This document shows, in pieces, positions 1 through 8,395 of a DNA stretch of 64,000 nucleotides. The position numbers were made by a program, and so were the translations under genes. This DNA comes from Aestuariibaculum suncheonense (lineage in GTDB: Bacteria > Bacteroidota > Bacteroidia > Flavobacteriales > Flavobacteriaceae). Where the stretch lies: positions 379,559-443,558 of the forward strand of contig NZ_JACVXC010000002.1 in assembly GCF_014596935.1 (NCBI RefSeq), written 5' to 3'. Position 1 is the first letter of the stretch. Each line of letters begins with the position of its first letter. The notes beneath the pieces are model-generated. The model ran no database searches, was not told the origin of the DNA, and was given only the letters and a program-made list of their open reading frames with translations.

Positions 1-152
1 CCTGAACCATATTTTACAGCTTCCTTATAATAAGGTTTAATGTCCTCTGGGCTTTTATAATTGGGAACTATACCCCAAACTCCAGGAGCTAATACCTCAG
101 GTTTCTCTTGTGGTATAACAAGCACATTAGGATGAGAAAACCCATTGAGATG
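1..152. repeat. Direct repeat, left copy (SRAP coding sequence)
   Basis: Matches 15945-16096 at 151 of 152 bases, in the same orientation; the match stops sharply at 152/16096 inside codon 37 of the SRAP frame. The left limit is unknown because the window begins here. Confidence 0.95.
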
Positions 153-260
153 GTAATGCGGTTTACTCATAACAGGTCTTATACGCTCGTCACTGATTTT
201 AACCTTAAACTCCTTTTCCCAATATTCGGGTTCATGCCAATTTGAAATATGAAAACACAT
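1..260 (-). CDS. SRAP-family (SOS response-associated peptidase, YedK/HMCES) protein, cut by window edge
   Basis: This is the 5' part of an SRAP-family gene. Family members trap abasic sites in single-stranded DNA by forming a covalent link through an N-terminal cysteine. The ATG at 258-260 is followed directly by TGT, so the product starts Met-Cys as the chemistry demands. About 86 codons are visible before the window edge cuts the gene; HLNGFSHPN and GVWGIVPN are typical family stretches. It starts 37 bases after the dnaE2 stop on the same strand and is probably the third gene of a dinB-dnaE2-SRAP operon. From codon 37 onward it matches the broken copy at 15467-16201 in 151 of 152 bases, while its first 36 codons are clearly different, so one copy has probably been converted by the other. 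It is missed by a simple ORF scan because its stop lies outside the window. Confidence 0.9.
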   Translation of the reverse strand, partial: MCFHISNWHEPEYWEKEFKVKISDERIRPVMSKPHYHLNGFSHPNVLVIPQEKPEVLAPGVWGIVPNYKSPEDIKPYYKEAVKYGS

Positions 261-297
261 ATCTAAACTTTTAACTGTCATGAATTTACAAAAAATA

Positions 298-3255
298 TCA
301 ATTCAGTCTGGGATCGGGTTTTAATGCTAACTTTCTCGTTTTAATGATTTCAATACTACAAAAGCCAAATTCTTCTATGACCTTACCGTAGCATTCATAA
401 ACTCCCATACCATGAATGGGATACCTTTCAACTGTATCATGAAAATGTACGGTATCAAAATAGTCTCCTTGTTGGTCAATAAAGGTGCAAAACCGCATGA
501 GTTTCTCATTAGAAGCTTCATGAAATCGTGTATTAACCAGTTTCCCATAAAGCAAAACCACCTGACCTACATGACCACACATATCTTTCGCTTTGATACT
601 ATTTTTAAATGGCTCATCAATCAAACTAAAATAATCGTATAGTGTAAACCCTAATAGCTCCATTTGATCGTAAGCATCTTCTATCCAGTTGGAAGGTAAC
701 TTAGGCAACACAAAAGTCTTATGATCGGGTTTAAACAATTGCTTTTGTACTGTTCTCTGCTTGCTGGCATTGAGCTTAAAAATAGCCTGCCATTGTAGTT
801 CTGCTTTTGCAATACCTGTAAATCTAAAAGCTCCAATTCTGATTAAAATGGTAAGCTGCTCAATACTTATCAGAACCCGATCAATAAAATCATCTAGAGA
901 CGTGTAAGCCCCATTAAAGTTGCGTTCGGTTAGTAACCGTTTTACAGTGTAATGTTCCAGATTCTTTAAATACCCCAAGCCTAAATAAATGGTGTCTCCG
1001 ATAATAATATTGGGGTGGTCACTATGATTTATGCAAGGCGCCTCAACCTGACCACCACACTGCATCGCTTCATGTACGTAATGCTCGGTACTGTAAAAAC
1101 CACCACCATTATTAAGGACAGCCACCATAAACTCCAGCGGATAATAACATTTTAAATACAAACTTTGATAGCTTTCCACGGCATAAGATGCGGAATGCCC
1201 TTTAGCAAAAGCATAACCTGCAAAACTCTTAATCTGATTCCAGACTTCAAATGTGAGATGATCATCATAACCTCTGGCTCTACAATTCGCAATAAACTTT
1301 TCTTCCACAGCTACAAATTCAGCACGCGATCTGAACTTTCCGCTCATCCCTCTTCTTAATACATCGGCTTCCCCAAGAGTCAGCCCCGCAAACTGATTGG
1401 CCACTTTAAGAACATCTTCCTGATACACCATAATACCGTAGGTCTCCGGCATAATCTCTAAGAGTATAGGGTGACCTTCTTTTCGGCGCTCTGGATGACG
1501 TTGACGCTTAATAAACTCCTGTTTCATCCCAGAACTGGATACCCCTGGTCTGATAATGGAACTAGCAGCCACGAGTCCTAAATAATCCTGCGTTTGCAAT
1601 TTCTGCATTAAACCGCGCATGGCTGGTGACTCTACATAATAAGCCCCTGTAGCTTTACCGGCTTTAAGCAAAGCATTAACCTTGGGATCTCGTTTAAACT
1701 TTTCAACTTCGGTGATATCAATTGGAGGCACTTCAGGTCTGTTGTATTTAATAATTTCCAGAGTATCTTTTATTTTTGCCAGTCCACGCTGTCCCAGAAT
1801 GTCGAATTTAAAGATACCGACATCTTCAGCAATAATCATATCAAACTGTACCGTTGGAAATCCCTTTGGCGGCATATCGGTGGCTGAAAAATAATGAATA
1901 GGCTTATCTAAGATTAAAATACCACAAGAATGCACACTAACGTAATTCGGGAATCCCTGAATTAGCTTTCCATATTTAATGACTAAGGCTCCAAACTCGT
2001 CTAGTTCCGGTTTTTGATACCGACCAACACTAATCTTGTCAATCTCCTCTTTAGGCCAACCAAACACTTTACCCAGTTCTCTAACCACAGCACGGTATTT
2101 GAAAGTATTATAAACAGCCAAGAGAGCAACATTTTTAAACCGACCAAAGATGTACTCTGTAATTTCTTCACGCTCTTTCCAGGAAAAGTCAATATCAAAA
2201 TCAGGAGGTGATGTTCTGTAAGGATTAATAAAACGCTCAAAATACAGATCCAGCTCGATAGGATCTACATCTGTAATTCCTATAAGGTAAGCGACAATAC
2301 TATTGGCACCACTACCCCGACCTACATGCACAAATCCTTTTTGTTTGGAATAGTTTACAATGTCCCAGTTAATTAAAAAATAGGACACGAAACTCATTTC
2401 TCTGATGGTCTTTAACTCAATCTGAAGTCTATCCTTTACCTTCTGTGACGGATTAGCATAACGTTTTGGCAAGCCTTTATCACAAAGCTCCTTTAATAGC
2501 TTAAAATCCGCTTCTTCACTTTCCAAATACAAGCTCTGGTTTTGAGAGATGCGATCATTACCAAACTCAAAATGCATAGTACATTGTTCAAGTAATTGTT
2601 CTGTATTATCTAAGATAAAATCAAACTGTTGAAAATGTTCTTTAAGCTCATCCAGAGCGTACATTTTATCGGTTTCCCGGCATTCTTCAGACTTCGAGAG
2701 CTTACTCAGTAAAATATTATTATCAATAGCACGCAGCAAACGGTGGGCGTTAAAATCTCGTTTACTTCTGATAGTGACTTGTTGTTGTACTACTAACTTA
2801 TCGGTATAGCTTTTATAGATAGTAAAAGGCAATCGTTTTAAATCTTCAATGCTGATGCCTATATACTCATAGGTTTTGAAGGTCGTTTTCTCCATTTGCA
2901 TGACCTGTTCCAAAGGGTAAATGATAAATGCATTCTCAAACTCCGGAGCAATATTAGGAATGGTCAATTTATCATGAGAATACCTAGATAAAAAACTATT
3001 GAGCTCATAAAAGCCTTCATTATTCCTTGCCAGGCCCACAAACTGCTGTTTTGTGCCATTTCTAAAATCAATACCGACTATTGGTTTGATGCCAAAATCC
3101 TTAGATTTACGAATGAAATTAAGGCAGGCAGAGGTATTATTAATGTCTGTTAAAGCCAATGATTTTAGGCCATAGCTAGCTGCCATCTCCAAAAGTTCTA
3201 CCTCTGAAAATGTTCCGAACCTTAAAGAATAATATGAATGACAATTTAAATACAT
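298..3255 (-). CDS. dnaE2: Error-prone DNA polymerase III alpha subunit (DnaE2/ImuC type)
   Basis: A C-family DNA polymerase of 985 residues, shorter than replicative DnaE (about 1,160) and of the length usual for the DnaE2 type used in damage-induced mutagenic synthesis. A PHP domain opens the protein (residues 1-70), but its first metal motif reads HSYYS rather than HSHYS, so PHP chemistry is probably lost. The palm is intact: GRGSGANS near 313-320, the Asp pair in PDFDIDF (D354, D356) and the third Asp in FKFDILG (D485). The C-terminal part fits the helix-hairpin-helix and OB-fold region. The start overlaps the dinB stop by one base (TAATG), which suggests translational coupling; the SRAP gene follows 37 bases later. 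The chromosome should carry a separate replicative dnaE outside this window. Confidence 0.93.
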   Translation of the reverse strand: MYLNCHSYYSLRFGTFSEVELLEMAASYGLKSLALTDINNTSACLNFIRKSKDFGIKPIVGIDFRNGTKQQFVGLARNNEGFYELNSFLSRYSHDKLTIPNIAPEFENAFIIYPLEQVMQMEKTTFKTYEYIGISIEDLKRLPFTIYKSYTDKLVVQQQVTIRSKRDFNAHRLLRAIDNNILLSKLSKSEECRETDKMYALDELKEHFQQFDFILDNTEQLLEQCTMHFEFGNDRISQNQSLYLESEEADFKLLKELCDKGLPKRYANPSQKVKDRLQIELKTIREMSFVSYFLINWDIVNYSKQKGFVHVGRGSGANSIVAYLIGITDVDPIELDLYFERFINPYRTSPPDFDIDFSWKEREEITEYIFGRFKNVALLAVYNTFKYRAVVRELGKVFGWPKEEIDKISVGRYQKPELDEFGALVIKYGKLIQGFPNYVSVHSCGILILDKPIHYFSATDMPPKGFPTVQFDMIIAEDVGIFKFDILGQRGLAKIKDTLEIIKYNRPEVPPIDITEVEKFKRDPKVNALLKAGKATGAYYVESPAMRGLMQKLQTQDYLGLVAASSIIRPGVSSSGMKQEFIKRQRHPERRKEGHPILLEIMPETYGIMVYQEDVLKVANQFAGLTLGEADVLRRGMSGKFRSRAEFVAVEEKFIANCRARGYDDHLTFEVWNQIKSFAGYAFAKGHSASYAVESYQSLYLKCYYPLEFMVAVLNNGGGFYSTEHYVHEAMQCGGQVEAPCINHSDHPNIIIGDTIYLGLGYLKNLEHYTVKRLLTERNFNGAYTSLDDFIDRVLISIEQLTILIRIGAFRFTGIAKAELQWQAIFKLNASKQRTVQKQLFKPDHKTFVLPKLPSNWIEDAYDQMELLGFTLYDYFSLIDEPFKNSIKAKDMCGHVGQVVLLYGKLVNTRFHEASNEKLMRFCTFIDQQGDYFDTVHFHDTVERYPIHGMGVYECYGKVIEEFGFCSIEIIKTRKLALKPDPRLN

Positions 3256-4469
3256 TACTGATTACGATGTGCCAATAATATGGGTGGTTCGCCATTAAAC
3301 GGGTTACTGAACCGTCCTATGGTTTTAGCGCCCATAGCAGCGGCCTTTTGAATACTTAATTCGCCATAGCGGTTTCTGATGGTATCCATAGCATTATAGA
3401 GACTTAACATCTCTTCGGTATCATCAAACATATTGATTTGATAGTTCCCGGTTACCAGATCACTGAGTTTAACCCCGACCAAACGAATGAGTAAACGTCG
3501 CTCATAGAGTTTATCGAACAGTTCCATCACTTTAGGAATAATCACATGGTCGGCGCTGGTATAAGGGATTTTTACTTGCTTGGTATAGGTGTTAAAATCG
3601 GAATATCTGATTTTTATACTGATACAACCTGCCAGGCGATCACCACTTCTAAGGCTATAAGCCAGACTCTCTGCCATGGCAAAAATGGTGGTTTTTAGCC
3701 TTAGCATATCGATGGTATCTTTCCCAAAGGTACGTTCTGTAGACAGGGATTTACGATCATAAAACGGAATGAGAGGTGGATTATCCAATCCATTAGCTCG
3801 CATCCAAATGGTTTTTCCATTTTGCCCCAAGACACTTATCATCATTTCCAAAGGCATTTGTTGCACCACACTGACTTTATCTATGCCAAGATTACGTAAT
3901 ATCTGATAGGTTTTATCGCCAACAGATGGAATCTTCTTAATGGACAAAGGAGCTAAAAAGGATTTTTCAAAACCTTCATCTATTCGTAATTGGTTATTAG
4001 GTTTAGCCTCTCCTGTAGCGACTTTAGATACAATTTTATTAGCTGACAAACCAAATGATATTGGTAAGCCGGTCTCTCTAATTATGGTAGATCTTAACTC
4101 TGAGGCATACTTATAGGTTCCGAAAAACTTATCCATACCAGTAAGGTCTGCATAGAACTCATCTACACTGGCCTTTTCAAAAACAGGTACTTTTTCCTTT
4201 ATAATATCTGTAACCTGACTTGAGTACTTGGTGTAAACAGAAGCATTTCCCCGAATCACCACTGCTTCTGGACATAAGCGTCTGGCCAGTTTCATTGCCA
4301 TTCCGGAATGCACACCAAAGCGTCTGGTTTCATAACTACATGCGGCTACAACACCTCGATCACCGGTGCCTCCAACTAGCAAAGGTCGCTTCTGCAAACG
4401 ACTATCTATGAGTCGTTCACAGGATACAAAGAAGGTATCTAAATCCAGATGTAAAATTTGTTGTTTCAT
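3255..4469 (-). CDS. dinB: Y-family translesion DNA polymerase (DinB/UmuC type)
   Basis: A 404-residue Y-family polymerase that would copy past damaged bases. The N-terminal motif HLDLDTFFVS holds catalytic Asp9 and the steric-gate Phe, and SVDEFYADL holds Asp103/Glu104. Since these residues are intact, it is a true polymerase and not an ImuB-like inactive partner, although it takes the place of imuB next to dnaE2. Palm and fingers span about 1-165, a thumb with a helix-hairpin-helix (IKKIPSVGDKTYQILRNLG) follows, then the little-finger domain (about 240-350). It is the first gene of the minus-strand arm; the ATG at 4469 lies very close to the palindromes shared with the divergent LexA-like gene, so damage control by that repressor is likely. 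A minus-strand TAATTTTG -7-like box at 4474-4481 would give an almost leaderless transcript. Confidence 0.94.
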   Translation of the reverse strand: MKQQILHLDLDTFFVSCERLIDSRLQKRPLLVGGTGDRGVVAACSYETRRFGVHSGMAMKLARRLCPEAVVIRGNASVYTKYSSQVTDIIKEKVPVFEKASVDEFYADLTGMDKFFGTYKYASELRSTIIRETGLPISFGLSANKIVSKVATGEAKPNNQLRIDEGFEKSFLAPLSIKKIPSVGDKTYQILRNLGIDKVSVVQQMPLEMMISVLGQNGKTIWMRANGLDNPPLIPFYDRKSLSTERTFGKDTIDMLRLKTTIFAMAESLAYSLRSGDRLAGCISIKIRYSDFNTYTKQVKIPYTSADHVIIPKVMELFDKLYERRLLIRLVGVKLSDLVTGNYQINMFDDTEEMLSLYNAMDTIRNRYGELSIQKAAAMGAKTIGRFSNPFNGEPPILLAHRNQ

Positions 4470-4470
4470 A

Positions 4471-4520
4471 TTGCAAAATTAACTACAATTTGTAGCAATG
4501 ATTGCTTATATTTGTAGCAA
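4471..4520. promoter_or_regulatory. Divergent operator/promoter region of the LexA-like repressor and dinB
   Basis: Seen directly: a perfect 6+6 palindrome CTACAATTTGTAG (4483-4495); the decamer TTTGTAGCAA twice in the same orientation (4489-4498 and 4511-4520); and an inverted pair TTGCT/AGCAA (4502-4520). A bacteroidetal -7 box TATATTTG lies at 4507-4514, only 15 bases before the repressor ATG, so bound repressor would cover it. Inference: these are the binding sites of the HTH protein encoded at 4530 and control both arms. No match to a canonical E. coli LexA box is present. Confidence 0.65.
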
Positions 4521-4529
4521 AGTAAAAAA

Positions 4530-5297
4530 ATGATAGCTAAAAACATTAAATACTTAAGGGAGCTAAAAGGCCAAACTCAGGAAACTTTTGCTGATAATAT
4601 GAAGGTTACACGTTCTCGCATTGGATCTTACGAAGAAGGGCGCTCAGCTCCTACGATAGAGTTTTTAATAAGTCTATCTGATTATTTTAAGATTCCAATA
4701 GATATTTTATTACGCAATGATCTGACAAAGGCTGAAAACACTTCTTTTATTGAAGTTGGAAACAAACGCATATTATTTCCTATAATGGTCGATGAGGATA
4801 ACGAAAATCTAATCGAAGTGGTTCCCATTAAAGCTACAGCCGGGTATCTCGCAGGGTATGATGATCCAGAATACATAGAACACTTACAAAAAATCAAACT
4901 TCCTTTTTTACCAACAGGAAAACACAGAGCCTTTCCTATAAAAGGAGATTCTATGCTTCCTATGAAAGACGGTTCTTATGTGGTTGGTCGTTTTATAGAA
5001 GATCGACGTGATATAACCAGCGGTAAAACGTATGTGCTTATTACGCTTAATGATGGTATGGTATATAAGCGTGTTTATAATCAAATTGAAGAGAACGGAA
5101 CACTTCGTCTGGTTTCTGATAATGCGACTTATGAACCTTATGAAGTCCCTATTGATGAAGTTCTGGAACTTTGGGAGTTTACCTGTAGTATTAATACTCA
5201 GGAATACGATGAGCAAGATCTTAAAATATCTAGCATCATCACCATGTTTAATAGTCTTGGCGTAGAACTCAAAGCTCTGGAAAAAATGATGAGATGA
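4530..5297 (+). CDS. LexA-like repressor: XRE-type HTH plus S24 self-cleaving peptidase
   Basis: A 255-residue regulator with an XRE/Cro-type helix-turn-helix at about 5-60 and a LexA/UmuD-type S24 peptidase fold at about 95-220. The self-cleavage machinery is visible: an Ala-Gly bond in KATAGYLAGY (A104-G105), nucleophile Ser141 in KGDSMLP, and general-base Lys180 in MVYKRVY. Such proteins cut themselves when RecA filaments form, releasing their own operator. Here that should derepress both the downstream nuclease gene (ATGA overlap at 5294-5297) and the divergent dinB-dnaE2-SRAP arm. It is not canonical LexA, whose DNA-binding domain is a winged helix; it is closer to phage-type repressors and the XRE-S24 proteins found with polymerase V-like operons. 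A C-terminal tail of about 35 residues past the peptidase looks helical and may help dimerise. Confidence 0.9.
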   Translation: MIAKNIKYLRELKGQTQETFADNMKVTRSRIGSYEEGRSAPTIEFLISLSDYFKIPIDILLRNDLTKAENTSFIEVGNKRILFPIMVDEDNENLIEVVPIKATAGYLAGYDDPEYIEHLQKIKLPFLPTGKHRAFPIKGDSMLPMKDGSYVVGRFIEDRRDITSGKTYVLITLNDGMVYKRVYNQIEENGTLRLVSDNATYEPYEVPIDEVLELWEFTCSINTQEYDEQDLKISSIITMFNSLGVELKALEKMMR

Positions 5298-6625
5298 TGT
5301 ACACGATTATAGATATTGAGACAACTGGACAAGGCAACAAAATAACTGAGATTTCCATTTTTAAATATGATGGAGATAGGGTTATTGATGAATTCACCTC
5401 TCTAGTAAATCCTGAGTCCTATATCCCGGATTATATTACCGCGCTTACTGGCATTGACAACTATATGGTTGCAGATGCTCCGACATTCAAAGATGTGGCC
5501 GACAATATTCTATCCATCACTAAAGACTGCATATTTGTGGCTCATAATGTAAACTTCGATTATAACATTATTCGAAGCGAGTTTAAAGCTATTGGTGTTG
5601 ATTTTAATCGAAGAAAGCTTTGTACCATCAGACTGGCCAGAAAATTAATTCCAGGACACCCTTCCTACAGTTTAGGTAAACTTTGTACCTCTTTAGATAT
5701 TATCATAGAAGACCGACATCGCGCACGTGGAGATGCTAAGGCTACAGTTACTCTTTTTAAACAGATACTTGATTGTGAAAACTCAGAACAGGTGATTTCA
5801 GAGTTTTTAAAGAAGAGTTCTAAGGAAGCTACCTTACCTCCGCATTTACCCAGTACTGTTTTTAATAGCATTCCAAACGCTCCAGGCATATACTATTTTA
5901 AAAACAAAAAAGGTAAAATCATTTATGTGGGCAAAGCCAAAGATTTAAAGAAACGTGTTCTAGGACACTTTTATGATAAGTCCGATAAAGAACTTACTTT
6001 ATGCAGGGAAACTGCTGATATTGACTATGAGTTATCAGGAGGCGAGCTTATTGCCCTACTTATGGAAGACGCTGCGATTAAACAACACTACCCGGAGTAT
6101 AATGTAGCATCAAAACGAAATCCTAAAGTGTATGGCATCTTTACCTATGAGGATCGCGATGGGGTGATCCATCTGGCTTATAATACCCTACAAAACACAG
6201 TTGCTCCATTTATAACATTTTACAATATTACAAATTGCAGAACCTTTTTAGAAAAACTATGTATGCAATTTGAGCTCTGTCCCAAATACTGTCATTTACA
6301 AGAAGGTGTAGCATATTGTAATCATTACAAAATTCATACTTGTCATGGTATTTGTAAAAATGAGGAATCCGTTGACACCTATAATCAACGTGTTCATGAA
6401 GCCCTTGAATACACCAATTCTAACACCTTAAACAAAGTGATTAAACAACCGGGGCGCCATGCTGAAGAGCAGGCATTTATTCAAATTCAAAATGGTGTTT
6501 ACCTGGGCTATGGTTTTATAGATATTGCGGAACAAATTGCAAACTTAGAATCTTTAGAAACCTATCTCATTCCTCAAAAAGATAATGTTGATGTTCAAAA
6601 GGTTTTGAGAAAATATATAATGTAA
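5294..6625 (+). CDS. DnaQ-like 3'-5' exonuclease fused to a GIY-YIG endonuclease domain
   Basis: A 443-residue two-nuclease fusion. The N-terminal DEDDh exonuclease (1-160) shows DIETTG (D7, E9), AHNVNFDY (D89) and HRARGDA (H142, D147), the fold of the PolIII epsilon proofreader. A UvrC/Cho-type GIY-YIG domain follows (about 195-275) with PGIYYF, IIYVGKAKDLKKR and a downstream Glu in GGELIALL. The last 170 residues contain Cys/His clusters (CPKYCH, YCNHYKIHTCHGIC) that may bind zinc, as the UvrC Cys region does. The same fusion occurs in several Bacteroidota and in some actinobacterial proteins annotated as epsilon/UvrC-like. It overlaps the repressor by four bases and is surely cotranscribed, so it is probably damage-induced. 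Inference: it could incise near lesions or abasic-site adducts and trim the product. Confidence 0.88.
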   Translation: MMYTIIDIETTGQGNKITEISIFKYDGDRVIDEFTSLVNPESYIPDYITALTGIDNYMVADAPTFKDVADNILSITKDCIFVAHNVNFDYNIIRSEFKAIGVDFNRRKLCTIRLARKLIPGHPSYSLGKLCTSLDIIIEDRHRARGDAKATVTLFKQILDCENSEQVISEFLKKSSKEATLPPHLPSTVFNSIPNAPGIYYFKNKKGKIIYVGKAKDLKKRVLGHFYDKSDKELTLCRETADIDYELSGGELIALLMEDAAIKQHYPEYNVASKRNPKVYGIFTYEDRDGVIHLAYNTLQNTVAPFITFYNITNCRTFLEKLCMQFELCPKYCHLQEGVAYCNHYKIHTCHGICKNEESVDTYNQRVHEALEYTNSNTLNKVIKQPGRHAEEQAFIQIQNGVYLGYGFIDIAEQIANLESLETYLIPQKDNVDVQKVLRKYIM

Positions 6626-6926
6626 TTGACTTAACTTCCACTAATATCTTTTGGATTACTTTTTTTTGTTTCATTTTATGGTATCTAAATTAAATGGACC
6701 TAAAAACTATTTGTGAATACTACAGTGTTATTACGAATGTATAGAGAAAACAAAATATGTTTTATCAAACTAATACAGATATTACCGATTACCGCTTCTC
6801 GCATGTTCTAGTATTTCTTATAAAACAATTCATCAGATTTATTAAGCATTAATAGTATTTGTAAGAATAATAGCTATATTTAGAAAAAATGAAATATTAG
6901 TAAATCTTATTAGATATAAAATTTTG
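6626..6926. other. Intergenic stretch without recognisable gene
   Basis: About 300 AT-rich bases between the nuclease gene and the next exported protein. I see no open frame of useful length, no RNA gene and no convincing terminator hairpin on either strand. It marks the edge between the conserved SOS cassette and the accessory region. Confidence 0.6.
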
Positions 6927-7439
6927 ATGAAATTATTTATAGCTTTAATTCTCATTTTAACCAACTGTTCGCTCTTTTCACAAGGAGTAAATGAAGAGGT
7001 TTTAAATGAAATTTATCAACGTGGTAAAACATACACTACGCCTATAAAAAATGGACAAATCGAATCGTTAAGAAATGTAAATCCACCTAAAGATACTTGG
7101 ATATTTTCAAAACTGGAAGAGTATAAAAAGAATTTAGGGTCAAAAGATATACTATACGGAAGTATCCTTATGCCTAGCTCTGTTACCAATTCTAATTTAT
7201 ACTCATATAATTTATTTGCCTTTGATGTTAAAAAGAAAACATATTGTTTTGTAGCGATAGTTTCTTATAAAGTTATTGGTAAAGATGTTAAATTCAGTAA
7301 TTCTTATTTGTTTACAGAAAAGCCATCTTTAAAAGATTGGTGGACTAAGATTTTTGGTTTTTATCATAGTCAAATGAAAGATGACATTCCTCAGAAATTT
7401 CTTTTTAAAACATGCCCACCACCACCATTTAGAGAATAA
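6927..7439 (+). CDS. Small exported protein of unknown function
   Basis: I do not recognise the family. The 170-residue product begins with a clear Sec signal peptide (MKLFIALILILTNCSLFSQG), with likely cleavage after the Ser-Gln of LFSQG, a cleavage context common in flavobacteria; the Cys in TNCS could alternatively be a poor lipobox. The mature part is mixed alpha/beta with a Lys/Tyr-rich middle and ends in a proline run (CPPPPF). I chose the ATG at 6927 over an in-frame TTG one codon earlier. No operon partner is evident: the gene stands alone between the SOS cassette and the cassette-like region. Probably periplasmic or outer-membrane associated. Confidence 0.6.
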   Translation: MKLFIALILILTNCSLFSQGVNEEVLNEIYQRGKTYTTPIKNGQIESLRNVNPPKDTWIFSKLEEYKKNLGSKDILYGSILMPSSVTNSNLYSYNLFAFDVKKKTYCFVAIVSYKVIGKDVKFSNSYLFTEKPSLKDWWTKIFGFYHSQMKDDIPQKFLFKTCPPPPFRE

Positions 7440-7800
7440 TTAATGTTTGATTATTATGGACAAATTAACATTAAAGTATTTCGATTCACAGTCATACTTA
7501 TTATGGATTTACCCCTTTCGTCCTGTTACTCATTTAAACTTTATCCAAAGGGACTTTCCGAGAGGAAAGTCAGCAGCAATGAACTATAGCATCCATGTAA
7601 AAAGCAATAAATCGAGTATCTCTTCACTAAAACCTAAATAGGATGCGGAGCAAGATATATAGTATTGAATTAAAGATGAATCGTAGCTTCACCCCTAATT
7701 CAACACGTTTAAAAATATTAAAATGAGATAGTTAAAAGAATAAATATTAACTTTGAAGAACTGGACTAGTGCTTTTCATAGGATGCGTTGTTAGGCACAG
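7440..7800. other. Intergenic stretch with one strong hairpin and a cassette-core motif
   Basis: No gene I can support. Seen: a perfect 8-bp stem closed by a GAGA tetraloop (GACTTTCC 7552-7559, GGAAAGTC 7564-7571), a second inverted pair TTGAATTA/TAATTCAA about 7666-7705, the nonamer TAGGATGCG in two direct copies (about 7640 and 7780), and at the right end the attC-like core listed separately. A 64-codon open frame here has no homology clue and unusual composition and is not called. Confidence 0.4.
7787..7797 (+). repeat. attC-like core (R' box) GTTGTTAGGCA
   Basis: The sequence GTTGTTAGGCA contains the integron core consensus GTTRRRY. It lies just left of the minus-strand membrane-protein gene and pairs in 8 of 11 positions with the motif TGCACCACAAC at 8337-8347 on the other side of that gene, as expected if gene and flanks once formed a circular cassette. 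No full palindrome is visible on its left side, so this is a half site at best. Confidence 0.35.
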
Positions 7801-8325
7801 TTATTTTATTTCTTTCATTTTTTCTTTCATCTGATTTCGAAAGTAAAAGAACATTATAAAATAGAAAGGCATACCAAGTAAAAAATACATTAACGCTCCT
7901 TCGGTTCCGTAATCTTGATTAATTGATTTGTAAAACTGATTTTGGTTAAAAAATGATTTAATTAGAAACACAAAATATCCTATTACAATAGCAAAATTTG
8001 CAATCAGCATTAAATCCGATAGTATCTCTGAATTATGAGACAAAACAGGAATCAAAATGTTATTCAGCAAGATAACAATATATAGAACGAAGGCTATTTT
8101 TGAGTTCCTTCTGAATGAAGTGTACAAATTATGAGCGAAATCATATGTTTTGTTTTGAAAGTTCCCAGTCAGCTTTAGTTCTTCTCTAGATATTCCTCTG
8201 TGTTCCAATAGAGAGATTGCAGAATTCCGTAGTTCTTCGTCATATCCATACTGACGATAGTTTTTTACAACATCAATTAGTTTTTCAGTTGTCAGATTTT
8301 GTAGTCTATTAGTGTAGTCGGTCAT
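7801..8325 (-). CDS. Small integral membrane protein of unknown function
   Basis: A 174-residue protein I do not recognise at family level. The first 60 residues are soluble and helical (LTTEKLIDVVKNYRQYGYDEE, then a segment with LLEHRGISREEL), resembling short N-terminal helical modules seen on many flavobacterial membrane proteins. Three hydrophobic segments follow at about 83-105, 108-130 and 145-165, and a Lys-rich tail ends the chain. I start it at the ATG at 8325 because the longer frame would begin with TTG at 8346 inside the attC-like element. It lies alone, in the opposite direction to neighbouring genes to its left, bounded by cassette-core-like motifs on both sides, which suggests it arrived as a single-gene cassette. 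Confidence 0.6.
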   Translation of the reverse strand: MTDYTNRLQNLTTEKLIDVVKNYRQYGYDEELRNSAISLLEHRGISREELKLTGNFQNKTYDFAHNLYTSFRRNSKIAFVLYIVILLNNILIPVLSHNSEILSDLMLIANFAIVIGYFVFLIKSFFNQNQFYKSINQDYGTEGALMYFLLGMPFYFIMFFYFRNQMKEKMKEIK

Positions 8326-8337
8326 TCGGTCATAATT

Positions 8338-8395
8338 GCACCACAACGGTTAGGCTAAACGATCGTTTTAATGCCGTTTAGGTGTTGTTGTGTGT
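8338..8395. repeat. Short attC-like palindrome
   Basis: Nested inverted motifs: outer GCACCACAAC (8338-8347) against GTTGTGTGT (8387-8395), and inner CTAAACG (8355-8361) against CGTTTAG (8375-8381, perfect 7 bp) with a 13-base loop. This R''-L''-L'-R' order is that of an integron attC site of the short class. The right half overlaps the last codons and stop of the MscS-like gene. Confidence 0.45.

Noticed and set aside
3255-4469. Reading the Y-family gene as imuB because it precedes dnaE2
   Set aside because: The catalytic Asp9 and Asp103/Glu104 are present, and ImuB proteins lack them.
6626-6926. Small RNA gene between the nuclease gene and the next protein
   Set aside because: No stable fold or terminator was recognisable by eye.
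7447-7641. Open frame of 64 codons between two hypothetical genes
   Set aside because: No plausible leader, family motif or operon context, and a strong hairpin lies within it; likely chance.
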